Source: Candidatus Woesearchaeota archaeon
GTDB lineage: Archaea; Nanobdellota; Nanobdellia; Woesearchaeales; JACPIF01
Reading direction: 5' to 3'
Assembly (NCBI GenBank): GCA_016188215.1
Contig: JACPIF010000011.1
Coordinates: 156,142 to 220,141 of the forward strand
DNA: 64,000 nucleotides
The position numbers and the translations under genes are program-made. The notes below the pieces were generated by a model. That model had not been told where the DNA came from. It did not search any database and saw nothing but the letters and a program-made list of their open reading frames with translations. Position 1 is the stretch's first letter; each line of letters opens with the position of its first letter. This document shows positions 16,959-25,985 of the stretch, piece after piece.

Positions 16959-17607
16959 GCTTCCCTCTGCTCCGCTGCCCGCGGAGGTAGTAAAGGTAGA
17001 ATCCCAGTATCACCATGAAGAGTGTGATAAGCACTGCGCCCAGGAATAAGTTTGTCTTCTGCCTGAATTTTACATACAGCGACAGCTCGTCGCCCTGCTT
17101 TAGTTTGCGCCGCTCCCATATATAGATAGTTGAGCGGGCATCAGTGTCAACCGTATTCGGCTTTGGATACATGCTCCCCCCTGCCTTGACAAACGGTATG
17201 TCAAGCACAGCCTCAGGAGCCAGCGTCAGGCTTGCCTGCAGTGTATTAGTCGGGTATATGCTCTGCAGTGTTATCAGGAATTCATCCGGAGGCTGCAGCT
17301 CAGTTATGTAGCTCAGTCTCATCCGTTCAATTTGCGTCTTGTTTATGACAAGCATCTTATACAGCCCTTCCTCCCTGATTTCCAGTTCAACAGGCTCAAG
17401 ATTTACAGTAACTAGCACGCCCCGTGCATCTTTTGGGATAGGTATGGCTGTGCTCAGGTTTGCAGGTTCTGAGAATATCTTTTCATTGAGCACCAGCACG
17501 CTGCCATACTTCAGCTTGAACTCATAGATGTCATAACGGAGCTCCTGGGCAAGCGCCAAAGAGGCAATCATAATGAAGAGCATCAATACAGCTAATAACC
17601 TGCGCAT
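16948..17607 (-). CDS. Membrane-anchored surface protein
   Basis: A 219-residue protein with a signal peptide (MRRLLAVLMLFIMIASLALA), a beta-rich external region of about 150 residues and a single C-terminal span (NLFLGAVLITLFMVILGFYL) followed by a basic cytoplasmic tail. It is first of a two-gene operon with the DUF5667-like protein and starts from the TATA element shared with rtcA. Not a family I recognise; the order signal peptide, beta domain, anchor suggests a surface receptor or scaffold. Confidence 0.75.
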   Translation of the reverse strand: MRRLLAVLMLFIMIASLALAQELRYDIYEFKLKYGSVLVLNEKIFSEPANLSTAIPIPKDARGVLVTVNLEPVELEIREEGLYKMLVINKTQIERMRLSYITELQPPDEFLITLQSIYPTNTLQASLTLAPEAVLDIPFVKAGGSMYPKPNTVDTDARSTIYIWERRKLKQGDELSLYVKFRQKTNLFLGAVLITLFMVILGFYLYYLRGQRSRGKHVK

Positions 17608-17627
17608 ATCCTTTAAAATCAGCTAAG

Positions 17628-17640
17628 TTTATAAAAATAT
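17628..17640. promoter_or_regulatory. TATA element shared by two divergent leaderless genes
   Basis: TTTATAAAAATAT lies between divergent starts at 17607 (minus) and 17658 (plus). Its centre is about 27 bases from the first and 24 from the second, the distance expected for archaeal leaderless promoters in each direction. No other TATA-like element fits the plus gene. Confidence 0.6.
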
Positions 17641-17657
17641 TGCGGCTCTCTGCTGGT

Positions 17658-18749
17658 ATGATAAAAATTGACGGAAGCCATGGCGAGTCTGGAGGCCAAA
17701 TACTAAGGACTGCTTTGGCATTTTCCATGCTTACTGGCGGGGCATTTACCATAGAAAATATCCGCAAAGGCCGCGAAACTCCTGGATTAAAGGCGCAGCA
17801 TCTGGCAGGTGTTCAGTCTGCTGCCAGACTGTGCAACGCTCATGTGGAAGGCGCAGAGCTTGGCTCCACGCACCTTTCCTTTGCCCCAAAGCCATTGAAA
17901 GGCTCATCTCTCTCAATAGACATAGGCACTGCCGGCTCCGCTACGCTGCTATTGCAATCGCTCCTGCCCGCGCTCATCTTTTACAAAAAGTGCTCAATCA
18001 CGGTTACTGGCGGCACTGATGTTGCCCATGCACCCCCATACGATTACTTCGCTTATGTCTTCCTTCCACTCCTGTCCAGGTTTGCCTATATCAAATCTCA
18101 GCTCATTAAGCGCGGCTATTATCCGAAAGGCAGCGGCACGCTCAAGCTTGATATTCTGCCAAAATATCAGTTGTCACAGTTTCCGGGTTTCAATGAGCTG
18201 CGCACGCATGTGCAGAAAGAAGCTCCTGGCTTCAAGCTGCTCAACCAATCCCAACTTGTGCATATCAAGGGCGTCTCGCACGCGTCTGCAGATTTGCAGC
18301 AGGCGCAAGTTGCCGAGCGCCAGAAGCAGGCAGCTGTGCATGCTTTGTCAAAATACAGCTGCCCTGTCAGCATAAGGGTTGAATACGCCCGGACTGCTTC
18401 AACAGGCTCAGGCATAACGCTCTGGGCGCTTTTCTCAGAGAAAAAGGACGAGCTTGATCCACTGCGCATACCCCGATTGGCCGGCGACGCGCTCGGCGAG
18501 CGTGGCATCCCTGCAGAAAAGGTCGGCAATCTTGCGGCACAGCGGCTGAGTGCAGAGATTGAAAGCAAGGCTGCTGTTGACAGGTATCTGGCAGATCAAT
18601 TGCTGCCTTTCATGGCATTTGTTCCCTCGAAGATTAAGACATCAGAAATAACAAAGCATTGCCTGTCAAATATATATGTCATAGAGTCCTTTCTAGGAAA
18701 AACATTTGAGATAGAGGAGAAGGAGAGAGTTATCAGGACGGTATTCTAA
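17658..18749 (+). CDS. rtcA: RNA 3'-terminal phosphate cyclase
   Basis: A 363-residue enzyme that turns an RNA 3'-phosphate into a 2',3'-cyclic phosphate using ATP. The N-terminus IDGSHGESGGQILRTALAFS and GTAGSATLLLQSLLPAL are family signatures. Archaeal and bacterial RtcA carry the adenylated histidine near the C-terminus; HCLSNIYVIESFL is at the matching place with a histidine. ATG 17658 lies 24 bases from the shared TATA element; an in-frame ATG 6 codons upstream is less likely. Confidence 0.93.
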   Translation: MIKIDGSHGESGGQILRTALAFSMLTGGAFTIENIRKGRETPGLKAQHLAGVQSAARLCNAHVEGAELGSTHLSFAPKPLKGSSLSIDIGTAGSATLLLQSLLPALIFYKKCSITVTGGTDVAHAPPYDYFAYVFLPLLSRFAYIKSQLIKRGYYPKGSGTLKLDILPKYQLSQFPGFNELRTHVQKEAPGFKLLNQSQLVHIKGVSHASADLQQAQVAERQKQAAVHALSKYSCPVSIRVEYARTASTGSGITLWALFSEKKDELDPLRIPRLAGDALGERGIPAEKVGNLAAQRLSAEIESKAAVDRYLADQLLPFMAFVPSKIKTSEITKHCLSNIYVIESFLGKTFEIEEKERVIRTVF

Positions 18750-18752
18750 CAT

Positions 18753-19172
18753 TTATTTCCATAAAGAAAATTTCTTCGTAAGCTCAGAAACAAGAGTCCA
18801 GTCTCCAAAAAGGACAATCCCATAATATTCCAGCTCTTCCTCTTTTGTAGCAGCCGATCTTTTCAATTGGTCTTCATAGGTGCCTTCAGTCATGGTATTG
18901 GTATAGTCAACAAAAGCAATATTATTAGCTAGAGCAGCTTTTCTTAGTTGCCGTATCTTATTGGAATTAGCTTTTAACACAACAAGCGGCATCTCTGATA
19001 TATTGGCATGATTCCCTTGATCTGCATCTTTATAGTTTGTAAGACGCAGCTCTGCTTTATCAAGAATGCTGGCTCCTAATCCTAAAGACATATGCGCCAA
19101 CGCATTTAATATAACCCCGGTTTCCTTGTTCTCATTCATTACAGCTACAAGCTTCTTTTCAAAAGTTGCCAT
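18753..19172 (-). CDS. DUF2000 family protein, PTH2-like fold
   Basis: A 139-residue protein that fits the DUF2000 family, which is related in fold to peptidyl-tRNA hydrolase 2. Supporting blocks are KLVAVMNENKETGVILNALA at the start, NHANISEMPLVVLKANSNKI in the middle and YYGIVLFGD near the end. The enzymatic role of DUF2000 is unknown. A TATA-like stretch at 19195-19206 precedes ATG 19172 by 26 bases. It converges with rtcA, three bases apart. Confidence 0.75.
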   Translation of the reverse strand: MATFEKKLVAVMNENKETGVILNALAHMSLGLGASILDKAELRLTNYKDADQGNHANISEMPLVVLKANSNKIRQLRKAALANNIAFVDYTNTMTEGTYEDQLKRSAATKEEELEYYGIVLFGDWTLVSELTKKFSLWK

Positions 19173-19222
19173 TTAGGGTCAAAAAAGCGGCTATCAATAT
19201 AAAAAGATATCTGCAATTAGAA

Positions 19223-20911
19223 CTACTGCAGCGCCGCCAGCTTAATATCAGTCTGCAGCTCAATGATATCATAGTTCAGCTTGCGCTTCTCGCTATCTTC
19301 CACCCTGATGCTGCTGTGCGCCTGCTGTATGCTGCCCACTACCCGTTTCGCCTCATCCAATCTTCCTGCTTTGATAAGGTCGCGGGCCTGCCTTATGAGC
19401 ACGTCAAGGTCAAGATGCTTGGGCATGGCTTGCGGCTCGCTCAGGATGCGCATGCTTCTCTCCTGCTCAATGAACTTGTGCAGGCTCTCCTTCTGGAAGG
19501 TCTCCCTGAGCTGTTTTAATTCCTGCTCCACTTCAACTAGCCACTGCTCTTTCAGTTTTACTTCGGTCTCGCGCTTGTCCAGCTCAAGCTCCCTGCTCTT
19601 CAGGAATCCCAATTTTGCATTGCCGTCATCAACAATCTTCCTGAGTTTCTGCTGCTCTTCCAGTAGCTGCTTCTCAAGCATGGGTATATTCTCCTTCAGC
19701 TCTTTCGCATGCGCAACCTTTCTTTCACGCACTTCAAGATCATGCTTTGTTTCCTTCAGCCTTGCTTCAAGCGCTTCCAGCTCATCAACTTTCCTGATAA
19801 GCTCCTGCTGTTTCCGCTCCATCAGCGCAGTATCATCTTCAAGCTTCTCTGCTGCCACCACAACCTCTGCCTCTTTCTTGGATATGAGCTGTACATCATC
19901 CTGCAGCTCTTCATGCATCTTGGCAATCCTCTTGTCCATCTCCTTGAACGAGGGCATGTTCTCGTCCAGGATTTCAAACAATTTTTGCCATTCCTGCCTG
20001 GCATCCTGCATCTCCTTAAGCCGCAGCCCAAGGTCGATCTCAACCTGTTTTTTCATCTCAATGAGTTTCACTGCCTGCTCGTTGAACACGTCATGCTTCT
20101 CTTTCAGCTCAACAAGCTGCTTTTTCACCTTTTCCTCTTCAGCAATCAGGATAGTCCTGCTCTCATCCATCTCCTTGAGCTTGTCCTGTATCTCGCGCTC
20201 TTTCTGCTCAAGGTTCTCATGGTATGATTTGATTTCACTGTGCTTTGAGTGCACCTCTGCTTCATGCGTTGCAATTTGCTTCCTGTCCTCCTCCAGGCTC
20301 TTCTGCTTTACAGACCAGTCTTTCTCAAAATTGGCCATCATGGCTTTCTGCTGCTCCAGCTCTTTTACCTGGGCCTCAAGCTCAACCTTTTTCTTGTTCC
20401 ACTGGCTGACATCCCGCGACAATTCTTTGGTTGATTCAAAGATCTCCTGCTCCTTCTTGTTCAATTCTTCTTCCCGCTGGCTAAGAAGGCTCTCTTTTTC
20501 CTCAAGCAGGCTCTTGATCTGCTCCAGTTCGCTAAGCTTCCCGCCCAGCTCCTGCTCTCGCCGGTCAAAATGCGCAAGCTTCTCGTCAAGCTGCTGCAGC
20601 TCTTCCTTCTTGCTGCGGATTGCGCTTTCAATCTGCTCGTGCTCTTCCTTTTTGCTGGTGAGCTGCTGCTCAGCCTTGCTTATATGCACGTGCCGCTGTT
20701 TCAGCTCCTGCATCTTCCTCTGGAACGCGGCAGCTAGCCCTGCTTCCTTGTTTTTGATCAGAATTTCCTTGTGCTCCAGCTCCTCAGCCTTCTTTTTCAG
20801 CTGCTTTGGAGGCGGCGGTAATGGCAATTCCTTTGAGATATCAAGTCCTTTCGGCACATCAGGAGGCTGCTCTAGCAATGCCTTTAGCTCCCTCTTTGAC
20901 AGTACCCCCAT
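19223..20911 (-). CDS. Long coiled-coil protein
   Basis: A 562-residue protein almost wholly made of heptads rich in Glu, Lys, Gln and Leu between residues 35 and 480. A short proline-rich linker (LPLPPPPKQ) precedes the coil, and a helical C-terminal domain of about 80 residues (DLIKAGRLDEAKRVVGSIQQ, a TPR-like pair of helices) ends it. The N-terminus MGVLSKRELKALLEQPPDVP could be a short docking motif. The start at 20911 is supported by ATTAATAAAG near 20935-20944. Likely structural or scaffolding; function unknown. The strong codon bias creates a long open frame on the other strand that is not a gene. Confidence 0.8.
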   Translation of the reverse strand: MGVLSKRELKALLEQPPDVPKGLDISKELPLPPPPKQLKKKAEELEHKEILIKNKEAGLAAAFQRKMQELKQRHVHISKAEQQLTSKKEEHEQIESAIRSKKEELQQLDEKLAHFDRREQELGGKLSELEQIKSLLEEKESLLSQREEELNKKEQEIFESTKELSRDVSQWNKKKVELEAQVKELEQQKAMMANFEKDWSVKQKSLEEDRKQIATHEAEVHSKHSEIKSYHENLEQKEREIQDKLKEMDESRTILIAEEEKVKKQLVELKEKHDVFNEQAVKLIEMKKQVEIDLGLRLKEMQDARQEWQKLFEILDENMPSFKEMDKRIAKMHEELQDDVQLISKKEAEVVVAAEKLEDDTALMERKQQELIRKVDELEALEARLKETKHDLEVRERKVAHAKELKENIPMLEKQLLEEQQKLRKIVDDGNAKLGFLKSRELELDKRETEVKLKEQWLVEVEQELKQLRETFQKESLHKFIEQERSMRILSEPQAMPKHLDLDVLIRQARDLIKAGRLDEAKRVVGSIQQAHSSIRVEDSEKRKLNYDIIELQTDIKLAALQ

Positions 20912-21020
20912 GGCTATGGATAATTTGAACATGCTTTATTAATCTTTGTCATTACTTGTAGATGAAAAACCGCATCGTGCAAACCAAACATTTATAAACA
21001 AAACTTAAATCTCAGAAACC

Positions 21021-21191
21021 ATGGAAGAGATGGTCTGTAATTCATGTAAGACAAAGGTTACGAACAGCAAGGGCACCGCCAGGTTCATGTGCCCGAACTG
21101 CAGCAAGCATGAGATTGTGAGATGCATGCACTGCCGTGAGATTTCTGCCAAATACGTATGCCCTCAGTGTAATTTTACAGGTCCTAACTAA
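21021..21191 (+). CDS. Small double zinc-ribbon protein next to EF-1beta
   Basis: A 56-residue protein with four CxxC motifs: CNSC, CPNC, CMHC and CPQC, giving two zinc ribbons. A gene for a small zinc-ribbon RNA-binding-type protein just before EF-1beta is a conserved archaeal arrangement, which supports the call. CATTTATAAAC at 20989-20999 is a TATA element 26 bases before ATG 21021, and EF-1beta starts two bases after the stop, so they form one operon. Confidence 0.88.
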   Translation: MEEMVCNSCKTKVTNSKGTARFMCPNCSKHEIVRCMHCREISAKYVCPQCNFTGPN

Positions 21192-21193
21192 CA

Positions 21194-21469
21194 ATGGCAA
21201 GCGTTGTCATTACCTTGAGAGTGATGCCTGATACGCCAGAGGCAGACCTGCATGCCATTGAGAAAAGAGTCAGCGAATTAGTGCAGGAGTTCGGCGGCAG
21301 CGTTGGAAAGGTAGAGCATATTCCAGTTGCATTCGGCCTTAAATCCCTGAATGTCATATTTGTCATGGACGAGTCATTAGGCTCAACAGAAGAGCTTGAG
21401 AAAGAGGCGGCAGCAATCCCTCATGTCAATTCTGTTGAAGTGACTGATGTGAGAAGGGCTATTGGCTAG
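21194..21469 (+). CDS. Archaeal elongation factor 1-beta
   Basis: A 91-residue nucleotide exchange factor for EF-1alpha. VVITLRVMPDTPEADLHAIE at the start, PVAFGLKSLNVIFVMDE in the middle and HVNSVEVTDVRRAIG at the end match the alpha/beta sandwich of archaeal aEF-1beta over its full length. It is co-transcribed with the zinc-ribbon gene. The conserved FGLK(S/A)L loop contacts the G domain of the partner. Confidence 0.95.
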   Translation: MASVVITLRVMPDTPEADLHAIEKRVSELVQEFGGSVGKVEHIPVAFGLKSLNVIFVMDESLGSTEELEKEAAAIPHVNSVEVTDVRRAIG

Positions 21470-21479
21470 CGACTGATAA

Positions 21480-21767
21480 ATGAGTATGGCACCGGAAACT
21501 AATCAGAGACTATATGTAATAAAATACTTTACTCCTGCTGCAGGGCCTGCAGGCCATACTTTTCTTGCTGTTTCTTCTGTCGCTCCTACAGAACGTGAAG
21601 TTCGCACATTTGTTGAAAGAAGGGTAAATAGAGAAATTGATTGGCTCTTGCCGCCACGATTAGAAACAAGGGTCTTTTTCCCTCCATACACCAGGAATAG
21701 AGTTGGCCTTGAAAGTTTTGGAGAATATATAGAAGTTCATGATAAAGGACCTTTTGAGAGAACCTGA
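21480..21767 (+). CDS. Hypothetical protein, 95 residues
   Basis: A 95-residue soluble protein that I do not recognise. It starts 10 bases after EF-1beta and may be read from the same transcript. The sequence has a hydrophobic first strand (LYVIKYFTP), a helix (EREVRTFVERRVNREIDWLL) and proline-rich loops. It ends just before the convergent trm1 gene. GC content is lower than in EF-1beta. Confidence 0.55.
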   Translation: MSMAPETNQRLYVIKYFTPAAGPAGHTFLAVSSVAPTEREVRTFVERRVNREIDWLLPPRLETRVFFPPYTRNRVGLESFGEYIEVHDKGPFERT

Positions 21768-21791
21768 TTTATTCAAGCATACACCACTTAT

Positions 21792-22841
21792 TTAGCAATT
21801 TCTTAATATAAATAATAATTCTTTTTCAGGAACTGCACTCCTAATTCCCCAACCATTAAAATGCGTCCTGTTCGCTGCATATCCCTTGCTTTTTATCTTC
21901 TTAATTATATCATCCTGCTTAGGAATCCTGCTGACCTTATGCTTTTTGCATAATGCATGGATATCATGGAAGCCAACCGCATCAATCCTCGCTTCCTCCC
22001 TTATTGCGCCCAATAGTTCTGCCGCTTCCTTCATGTCTGCCTTTACAGCCTCTTTCCATGCTGCATCCGCAACCTTCCTGTCCCATAGCCTACCGAGCCA
22101 TAACGGCCCTGCTCCTTTGTACATCCCATGCTGCCGCAGCACAGCATCAACATTCTTCTTTCCTTTTACGCACTCAAAGAATACTCTATAATAATGCTCA
22201 GTAGCATAGCTAAGCGCTGGAATAAGCGCCTTCTCGTACTGCCCAGCAACCAACTGCACCTTCCTGATCAGGATCCTCAGCCCAATCTCGTGCATCTCCT
22301 CATTCCGCAACGGATTAGCCCAATACTTCCGCCTGCAAGCCTCAGGAAAAGTTCCTGCCAATGCAGAGGTGTCAGTTGCAGTCACCGCTAGTATCCCTAC
22401 CTTGGCAATCCTCTTAACAGCAGCATCCAGGAAATTGTTCGGATTTCCAAATGGATCGATATCAATGTAGTCAAAGCTGCCAGCGTGCTCCAACAGGAAC
22501 AGGTTTGCATCCTTATTATAGACCTCAATCTTCTGCTTGAGCTTCTTTAATCCTTTCTCATTCAGCTTGATATTTCCGATGATTGACTCCACCGCCTTCC
22601 CACTGCTGTCATTGATGGCAATTGATTCCACATTTCTTGTTTCAAGCAGGAACCGTAGGGCACGCACCCCTGAAGCAGCCAGCGGATCAGCTATTTTCAT
22701 CTTCTTTCCTTTCACTTTAAGCATTAGCACAGAAATATCCCTATTGAGCTTCATCACAGGGTTATAGAACACATCCATCTTCGCAGTTATCTTTCCTATT
22801 GAAGCTTTTATCTTGGCTTTGCCTTCTGTGATTATATTCAT
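21792..22841 (-). CDS. trm1: tRNA (guanine26-N2)-dimethyltransferase
   Basis: A 349-residue SAM-dependent enzyme that makes m2,2G at position 26 of tRNA. FYNPVMKLNRDISVL is the Trm1 N-terminal signature; DPLAASGVRALRFLLE forms motif I, and YIDIDPFGNP is the catalytic DPFG motif. LAVTATDTSALAG follows as in all members. TTATTTTAAGC near 22863-22873 fits a leaderless start at 22841. Confidence 0.94.
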   Translation of the reverse strand: MNIITEGKAKIKASIGKITAKMDVFYNPVMKLNRDISVLMLKVKGKKMKIADPLAASGVRALRFLLETRNVESIAINDSSGKAVESIIGNIKLNEKGLKKLKQKIEVYNKDANLFLLEHAGSFDYIDIDPFGNPNNFLDAAVKRIAKVGILAVTATDTSALAGTFPEACRRKYWANPLRNEEMHEIGLRILIRKVQLVAGQYEKALIPALSYATEHYYRVFFECVKGKKNVDAVLRQHGMYKGAGPLWLGRLWDRKVADAAWKEAVKADMKEAAELLGAIREEARIDAVGFHDIHALCKKHKVSRIPKQDDIIKKIKSKGYAANRTHFNGWGIRSAVPEKELLFILRNC

Positions 22842-22880
22842 TTTAAATTAAGAATTCAATTAGCTTAAAATAACTTCTGA

Positions 22881-23540
22881 TTAATCAACACCAAGAGTTC
22901 TGCGCCAGTTTAAAAGCAAATCTGTTAATTCAGAAACATCCCTAACTACCTTAAAACCTGTATGCTCACGTGTTATCTGCCAGCCCCAAGGAACTCCTAT
23001 AAAGGGCATGCCAATAATTTCTGCTACTTGGTGATCTCGCAACTCATCAGCAACATATGGAGTCTTTCTTTGAAGGTTGTACTTTTCCCAAACAAAACCA
23101 TATCTTCTTTTGAAAAAATGCAACGCATGCCTCAAGGCATCCTCTTTAAGTTTAAACTCGTCACTTGTCAAAATTATACTAAATAAATCCCAGTATTGCC
23201 CTAAAGCCTTCCTAACAGTTAATGCTACATTTGAGGTTACTATGCCAAGTTGAATATCTGCTTCCTCTAGTTTAATTAGCATTTCCGGAATGCCTTCTAC
23301 TAAAGGCAACGTATATTCTTCAGGAAATCTTGTAAAATAATCCAAAACTAGCTCTTTAATATGGGCCTCAGGAAAACCCGCAGTTCGAAATAAATTGCCA
23401 ATAGGAAATGAAAATTCCTTGAATCGTTCCGGTAACCTTACATTAACCCCAAGTTGTCTACCCTTATCTGACATGTACTGCATATGAGCAGGGTAAGAAT
23501 CTACCAGTGGTCCATCAAAATCAAAAATTATAGCTGTCAT
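22881..23540 (-). CDS. HAD superfamily phosphatase
   Basis: A 219-residue haloacid dehalogenase-like hydrolase. Motif I is FDFDGPLVDS, motif II is VTSN, and motif IV is seen as VADELRDHQVA, where the family usually has GD..D. The cap is inserted after motif I, as in subclass IA phosphoglycolate phosphatase-like enzymes. A lysine of motif III is suggested by EFKLKED. Substrate unknown. Lower GC than the genes around it. TATA-like ATTTTAAAAATTTATG at 23561-23576 lies 26 bases ahead. Confidence 0.8.
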   Translation of the reverse strand: MTAIIFDFDGPLVDSYPAHMQYMSDKGRQLGVNVRLPERFKEFSFPIGNLFRTAGFPEAHIKELVLDYFTRFPEEYTLPLVEGIPEMLIKLEEADIQLGIVTSNVALTVRKALGQYWDLFSIILTSDEFKLKEDALRHALHFFKRRYGFVWEKYNLQRKTPYVADELRDHQVAEIIGMPFIGVPWGWQITREHTGFKVVRDVSELTDLLLNWRRTLGVD

Positions 23541-23670
23541 AATTTCAGATACATCTAATGATTTTAAAAATTTATGCTTATGTTTATCAAATAATCAACA
23601 ACCTTAAAAACTCATCATTTATCTCTCTTTCAGGGGGCAAGACAAGGCATAGTGCACATCCCAGTGTCGC

Positions 23671-23731
23671 AGTGCCGTCCCCAGGATAGGCGTCGCAGAC
23701 TCCCGGCCCAGTGCGTTGGGTTTCCCAACGC
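23671..23731. repeat. GC-rich intergenic element with a perfect 8-bp hairpin
   Basis: Inside the 257-base gap between the HAD and aIF5B genes. It has the blocks AGTGCCGTCC and CAGTGCG also found at 2457-2485, and GCGTCGCAGACT also found at 52788-52799. It ends in a perfect hairpin, GCGTTGGG (23713-23720), loop TTT, CCCAACGC (23724-23731). It lies upstream of the aIF5B promoter. Either a dispersed repeat or a structured RNA; no homology can be claimed. Confidence 0.4.
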
Positions 23732-23797
23732 TTCCCTGCAAGTTCCAAGTAAGTTTGTGTGTAAAAATCAGGTTTAGATTTATTGTATCGTTTGAAA

Positions 23798-25555
23798 ATG
23801 GAAACACGCTCAGTAATCTGCACGGTGATGGGTCATGTGGACCATGGCAAGTCCAGTATCCTGGACAGGATTAGAGGCACGGCTATTGTAGAGTCTGAGC
23901 CAGGAAAAATAACGCAGGCAATCGGCGCTTCAATTGTTACCCTTGATGTAATCAGGAAGATAGCCGGCAGCCTGCTGGAAACATTAAAGATAGAATTGAC
24001 CATTCCCGGCTTATTATTTATAGACACTCCCGGGCATGCAGCCTTTACCAACCTCAGGAAAAGGGGAGGCAACCTGGCAGATATCGCCATCTTAGTGATA
24101 GACATCCAGGAAGGCATGATGCCGCAGACCCTGGAATCTTTAGAGATATTAAAGACCTACAAGACTCCGTTTATTATCGCATTGAACAAGATTGACCTGC
24201 TGCAGGGCTGGCAGGAAACGCAGGGCACCATGATTCAGAAGATCATGGCGCAATCCCCCAACATGCAGGCACTCCTTGACCAGAAGCTGTACGAGCTGGT
24301 CGGCAAGCTCTCAGAGAATGGGTTTAATGCAGAGCGGTTTGACAGGGTAGAGGATTTCACCAAGCAGGTTGCCATAGTTCCTGTTTCTGCGAAAACAGGC
24401 GAAGGCATTGCAGAATTACTGGTCATGTTGGCAGGATTAGCCCAGAAATACCTTGAGCAGAGCCTGAAGGTAAACCTCCAGGGCCCTGCAAAAGGGACTG
24501 TCCTGGAAGTAAAGGAAGAGACTGGTTTAGGGACTACATTGGATGTCATCCTGTTTGACGGCAGCTTGACAATTAACGATACAATTGTGATTGGCACCAC
24601 AAAAGAGCCGCTCGTTACAAAAGTGAAAGCTCTCCTGGAACCCATGCCTTTGGCAGAGATGCGCGATAAGAAGGCAAAATACTCAAGGGTGCAGGAAGTA
24701 AAAGCAGCGACCGGCGTCAAGATATCTGCTCCTGATCTGAAAGAAGTGGTTGCAGGCATGCCGTTGAGGGGCGTAAAGAATGGCGATCTTGAAAAAGTAA
24801 AGCAGGATATCATGCAGGAGGTCCAGGAGGTCCTTATAGAGACAGATGAGAACGGAATTATCATAAAGGCAGATTCCCTGGGCAGTTTAGAGGCACTCAT
24901 CAAGCTGTTAAGAGAGCGCAGCATCTCTATCAGGAGTGCATCTGTCGGCACTATCAGCAGGAAAGATATCGTGGATGCAGAGACTAATTATGAAAAAGAT
25001 CCCCTGACTGCAGTCATCCTTGGCTTTAACATACTGCCGCCTGATTCAGCTTCTCCAAAAGTGAGGATCATAACGAGTAATATCATCTACCGCCTTGTTG
25101 AGGAATACGAGGCCTGGAAGCAGGCAGAGGCCAGGAAACAGCAGGAGAATATCCTGGACACCATGAACCGCCCCTTCAAGCTGGAAATCCTGAAGGGATG
25201 CATCTTCCGGCAGAGCAATCCTGCCATTGTCGGCGTTGACGTGCTTGCAGGTGTTGTAAGGACCAACATGCCTGTCATGGATAAGAACGGAAATGAGCTG
25301 GCCAGGATCAAGGAAATGCAGTTGAACCAGGAAAACGTGCCCCGGGCTGAGAAGGGGCAGCAGGTTGCTGTCTCACTGCCCAATGTCACGGCAGGCAGGC
25401 AGATTGCAGAAGGCGATATCCTCTTTTCATCAGTCCCTGAAGAGCATTTCAGGAAGATGAAGGAGCTGAAGCAGAACATCACTCCCGAAGAGATAGAGAT
25501 ACTGAAAGAGATAGCCGAGATAATGAGAAGGCAGAATCCTTTGTGGGGCGTGTGA
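23798..25555 (+). CDS. infB: Translation initiation factor aIF5B (IF2-like GTPase)
   Basis: A 585-residue GTPase that promotes subunit joining. G1 GHVDHGKSS is at 12-20, G3 DTPGH, G4 NKIDLL and G5 SAKTGEG are all present. Domains II, III and IV follow, with KGCIFRQSNPAIVGVDVLAG of domain IV typical of aIF5B. The length equals the archaeal form without the long eukaryotic N-terminal extension. Start at ATG 23798; GGTTTAGATTTA at 23771-23782 is a weak TATA at the right distance. An in-frame start 5 codons upstream is possible. Confidence 0.95.
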   Translation: METRSVICTVMGHVDHGKSSILDRIRGTAIVESEPGKITQAIGASIVTLDVIRKIAGSLLETLKIELTIPGLLFIDTPGHAAFTNLRKRGGNLADIAILVIDIQEGMMPQTLESLEILKTYKTPFIIALNKIDLLQGWQETQGTMIQKIMAQSPNMQALLDQKLYELVGKLSENGFNAERFDRVEDFTKQVAIVPVSAKTGEGIAELLVMLAGLAQKYLEQSLKVNLQGPAKGTVLEVKEETGLGTTLDVILFDGSLTINDTIVIGTTKEPLVTKVKALLEPMPLAEMRDKKAKYSRVQEVKAATGVKISAPDLKEVVAGMPLRGVKNGDLEKVKQDIMQEVQEVLIETDENGIIIKADSLGSLEALIKLLRERSISIRSASVGTISRKDIVDAETNYEKDPLTAVILGFNILPPDSASPKVRIITSNIIYRLVEEYEAWKQAEARKQQENILDTMNRPFKLEILKGCIFRQSNPAIVGVDVLAGVVRTNMPVMDKNGNELARIKEMQLNQENVPRAEKGQQVAVSLPNVTAGRQIAEGDILFSSVPEEHFRKMKELKQNITPEEIEILKEIAEIMRRQNPLWGV

Positions 25556-25593
25556 TTCAGCAATTTATTCTGCAAGAAAACTTTTTACGCCAA

Positions 25594-25917
25594 TTAGGCT
25601 TTAACCTTCACTTTCTTATCAAAATATTGCTTAGTCTCCTGTTGCAACAATTCCTTATAGGCATCTATCAGTTCTGCAACAGCTGAGTTTTCCTCATTCA
25701 GTTTGAATAGTTTAGCCTTTCCAATCTCCCGCGTTGGTACAACTATCTTTAAGGCTATAAACTCATTCCACAATCTGCTTAATGTAGCCCAGCCAACATT
25801 GCTGTTCCGCGCGATATCTGACATGGAATAATCCAGGCCCCGATACTTTATTAAATAGTTCAGGATTCGTATTTTTGGCGTGTTTCCAAGCACTTTCATA
25901 AAGAAAGAATGTTCCAT
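25594..25917 (-). CDS. Winged-helix transcriptional regulator
   Basis: A 107-residue protein with a winged helix in its first 70 residues: RILNYLIKYRGLDYSMSDIA, then the recognition helix NVGWATLSRLWNEFIALKIV and a wing ending in REIGKAKLFKLN. The C-terminal 40 residues form an amphipathic helix suited to dimerisation. ATG 25917 is chosen since CATATATAACC at 25939-25949 is a TATA element 26 bases ahead. Target unknown; neighbours give no hint. Confidence 0.75.
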   Translation of the reverse strand: MEHSFFMKVLGNTPKIRILNYLIKYRGLDYSMSDIARNSNVGWATLSRLWNEFIALKIVVPTREIGKAKLFKLNEENSAVAELIDAYKELLQQETKQYFDKKVKVKA

Positions 25918-25985
25918 AGATGTATGGTAACAAAAGTCATATATAACCTTTTGTAATAAACATGACTTAAGAAAGAGCATGACTC

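Noticed and set aside
19281-20942. A plus-strand open frame of more than 550 codons
   Set aside because: It lies exactly opposite the coiled-coil gene, is made mostly of Ser, Leu, Cys and Phe, and has no promoter. It is a by-product of the coiled-coil codon pattern.
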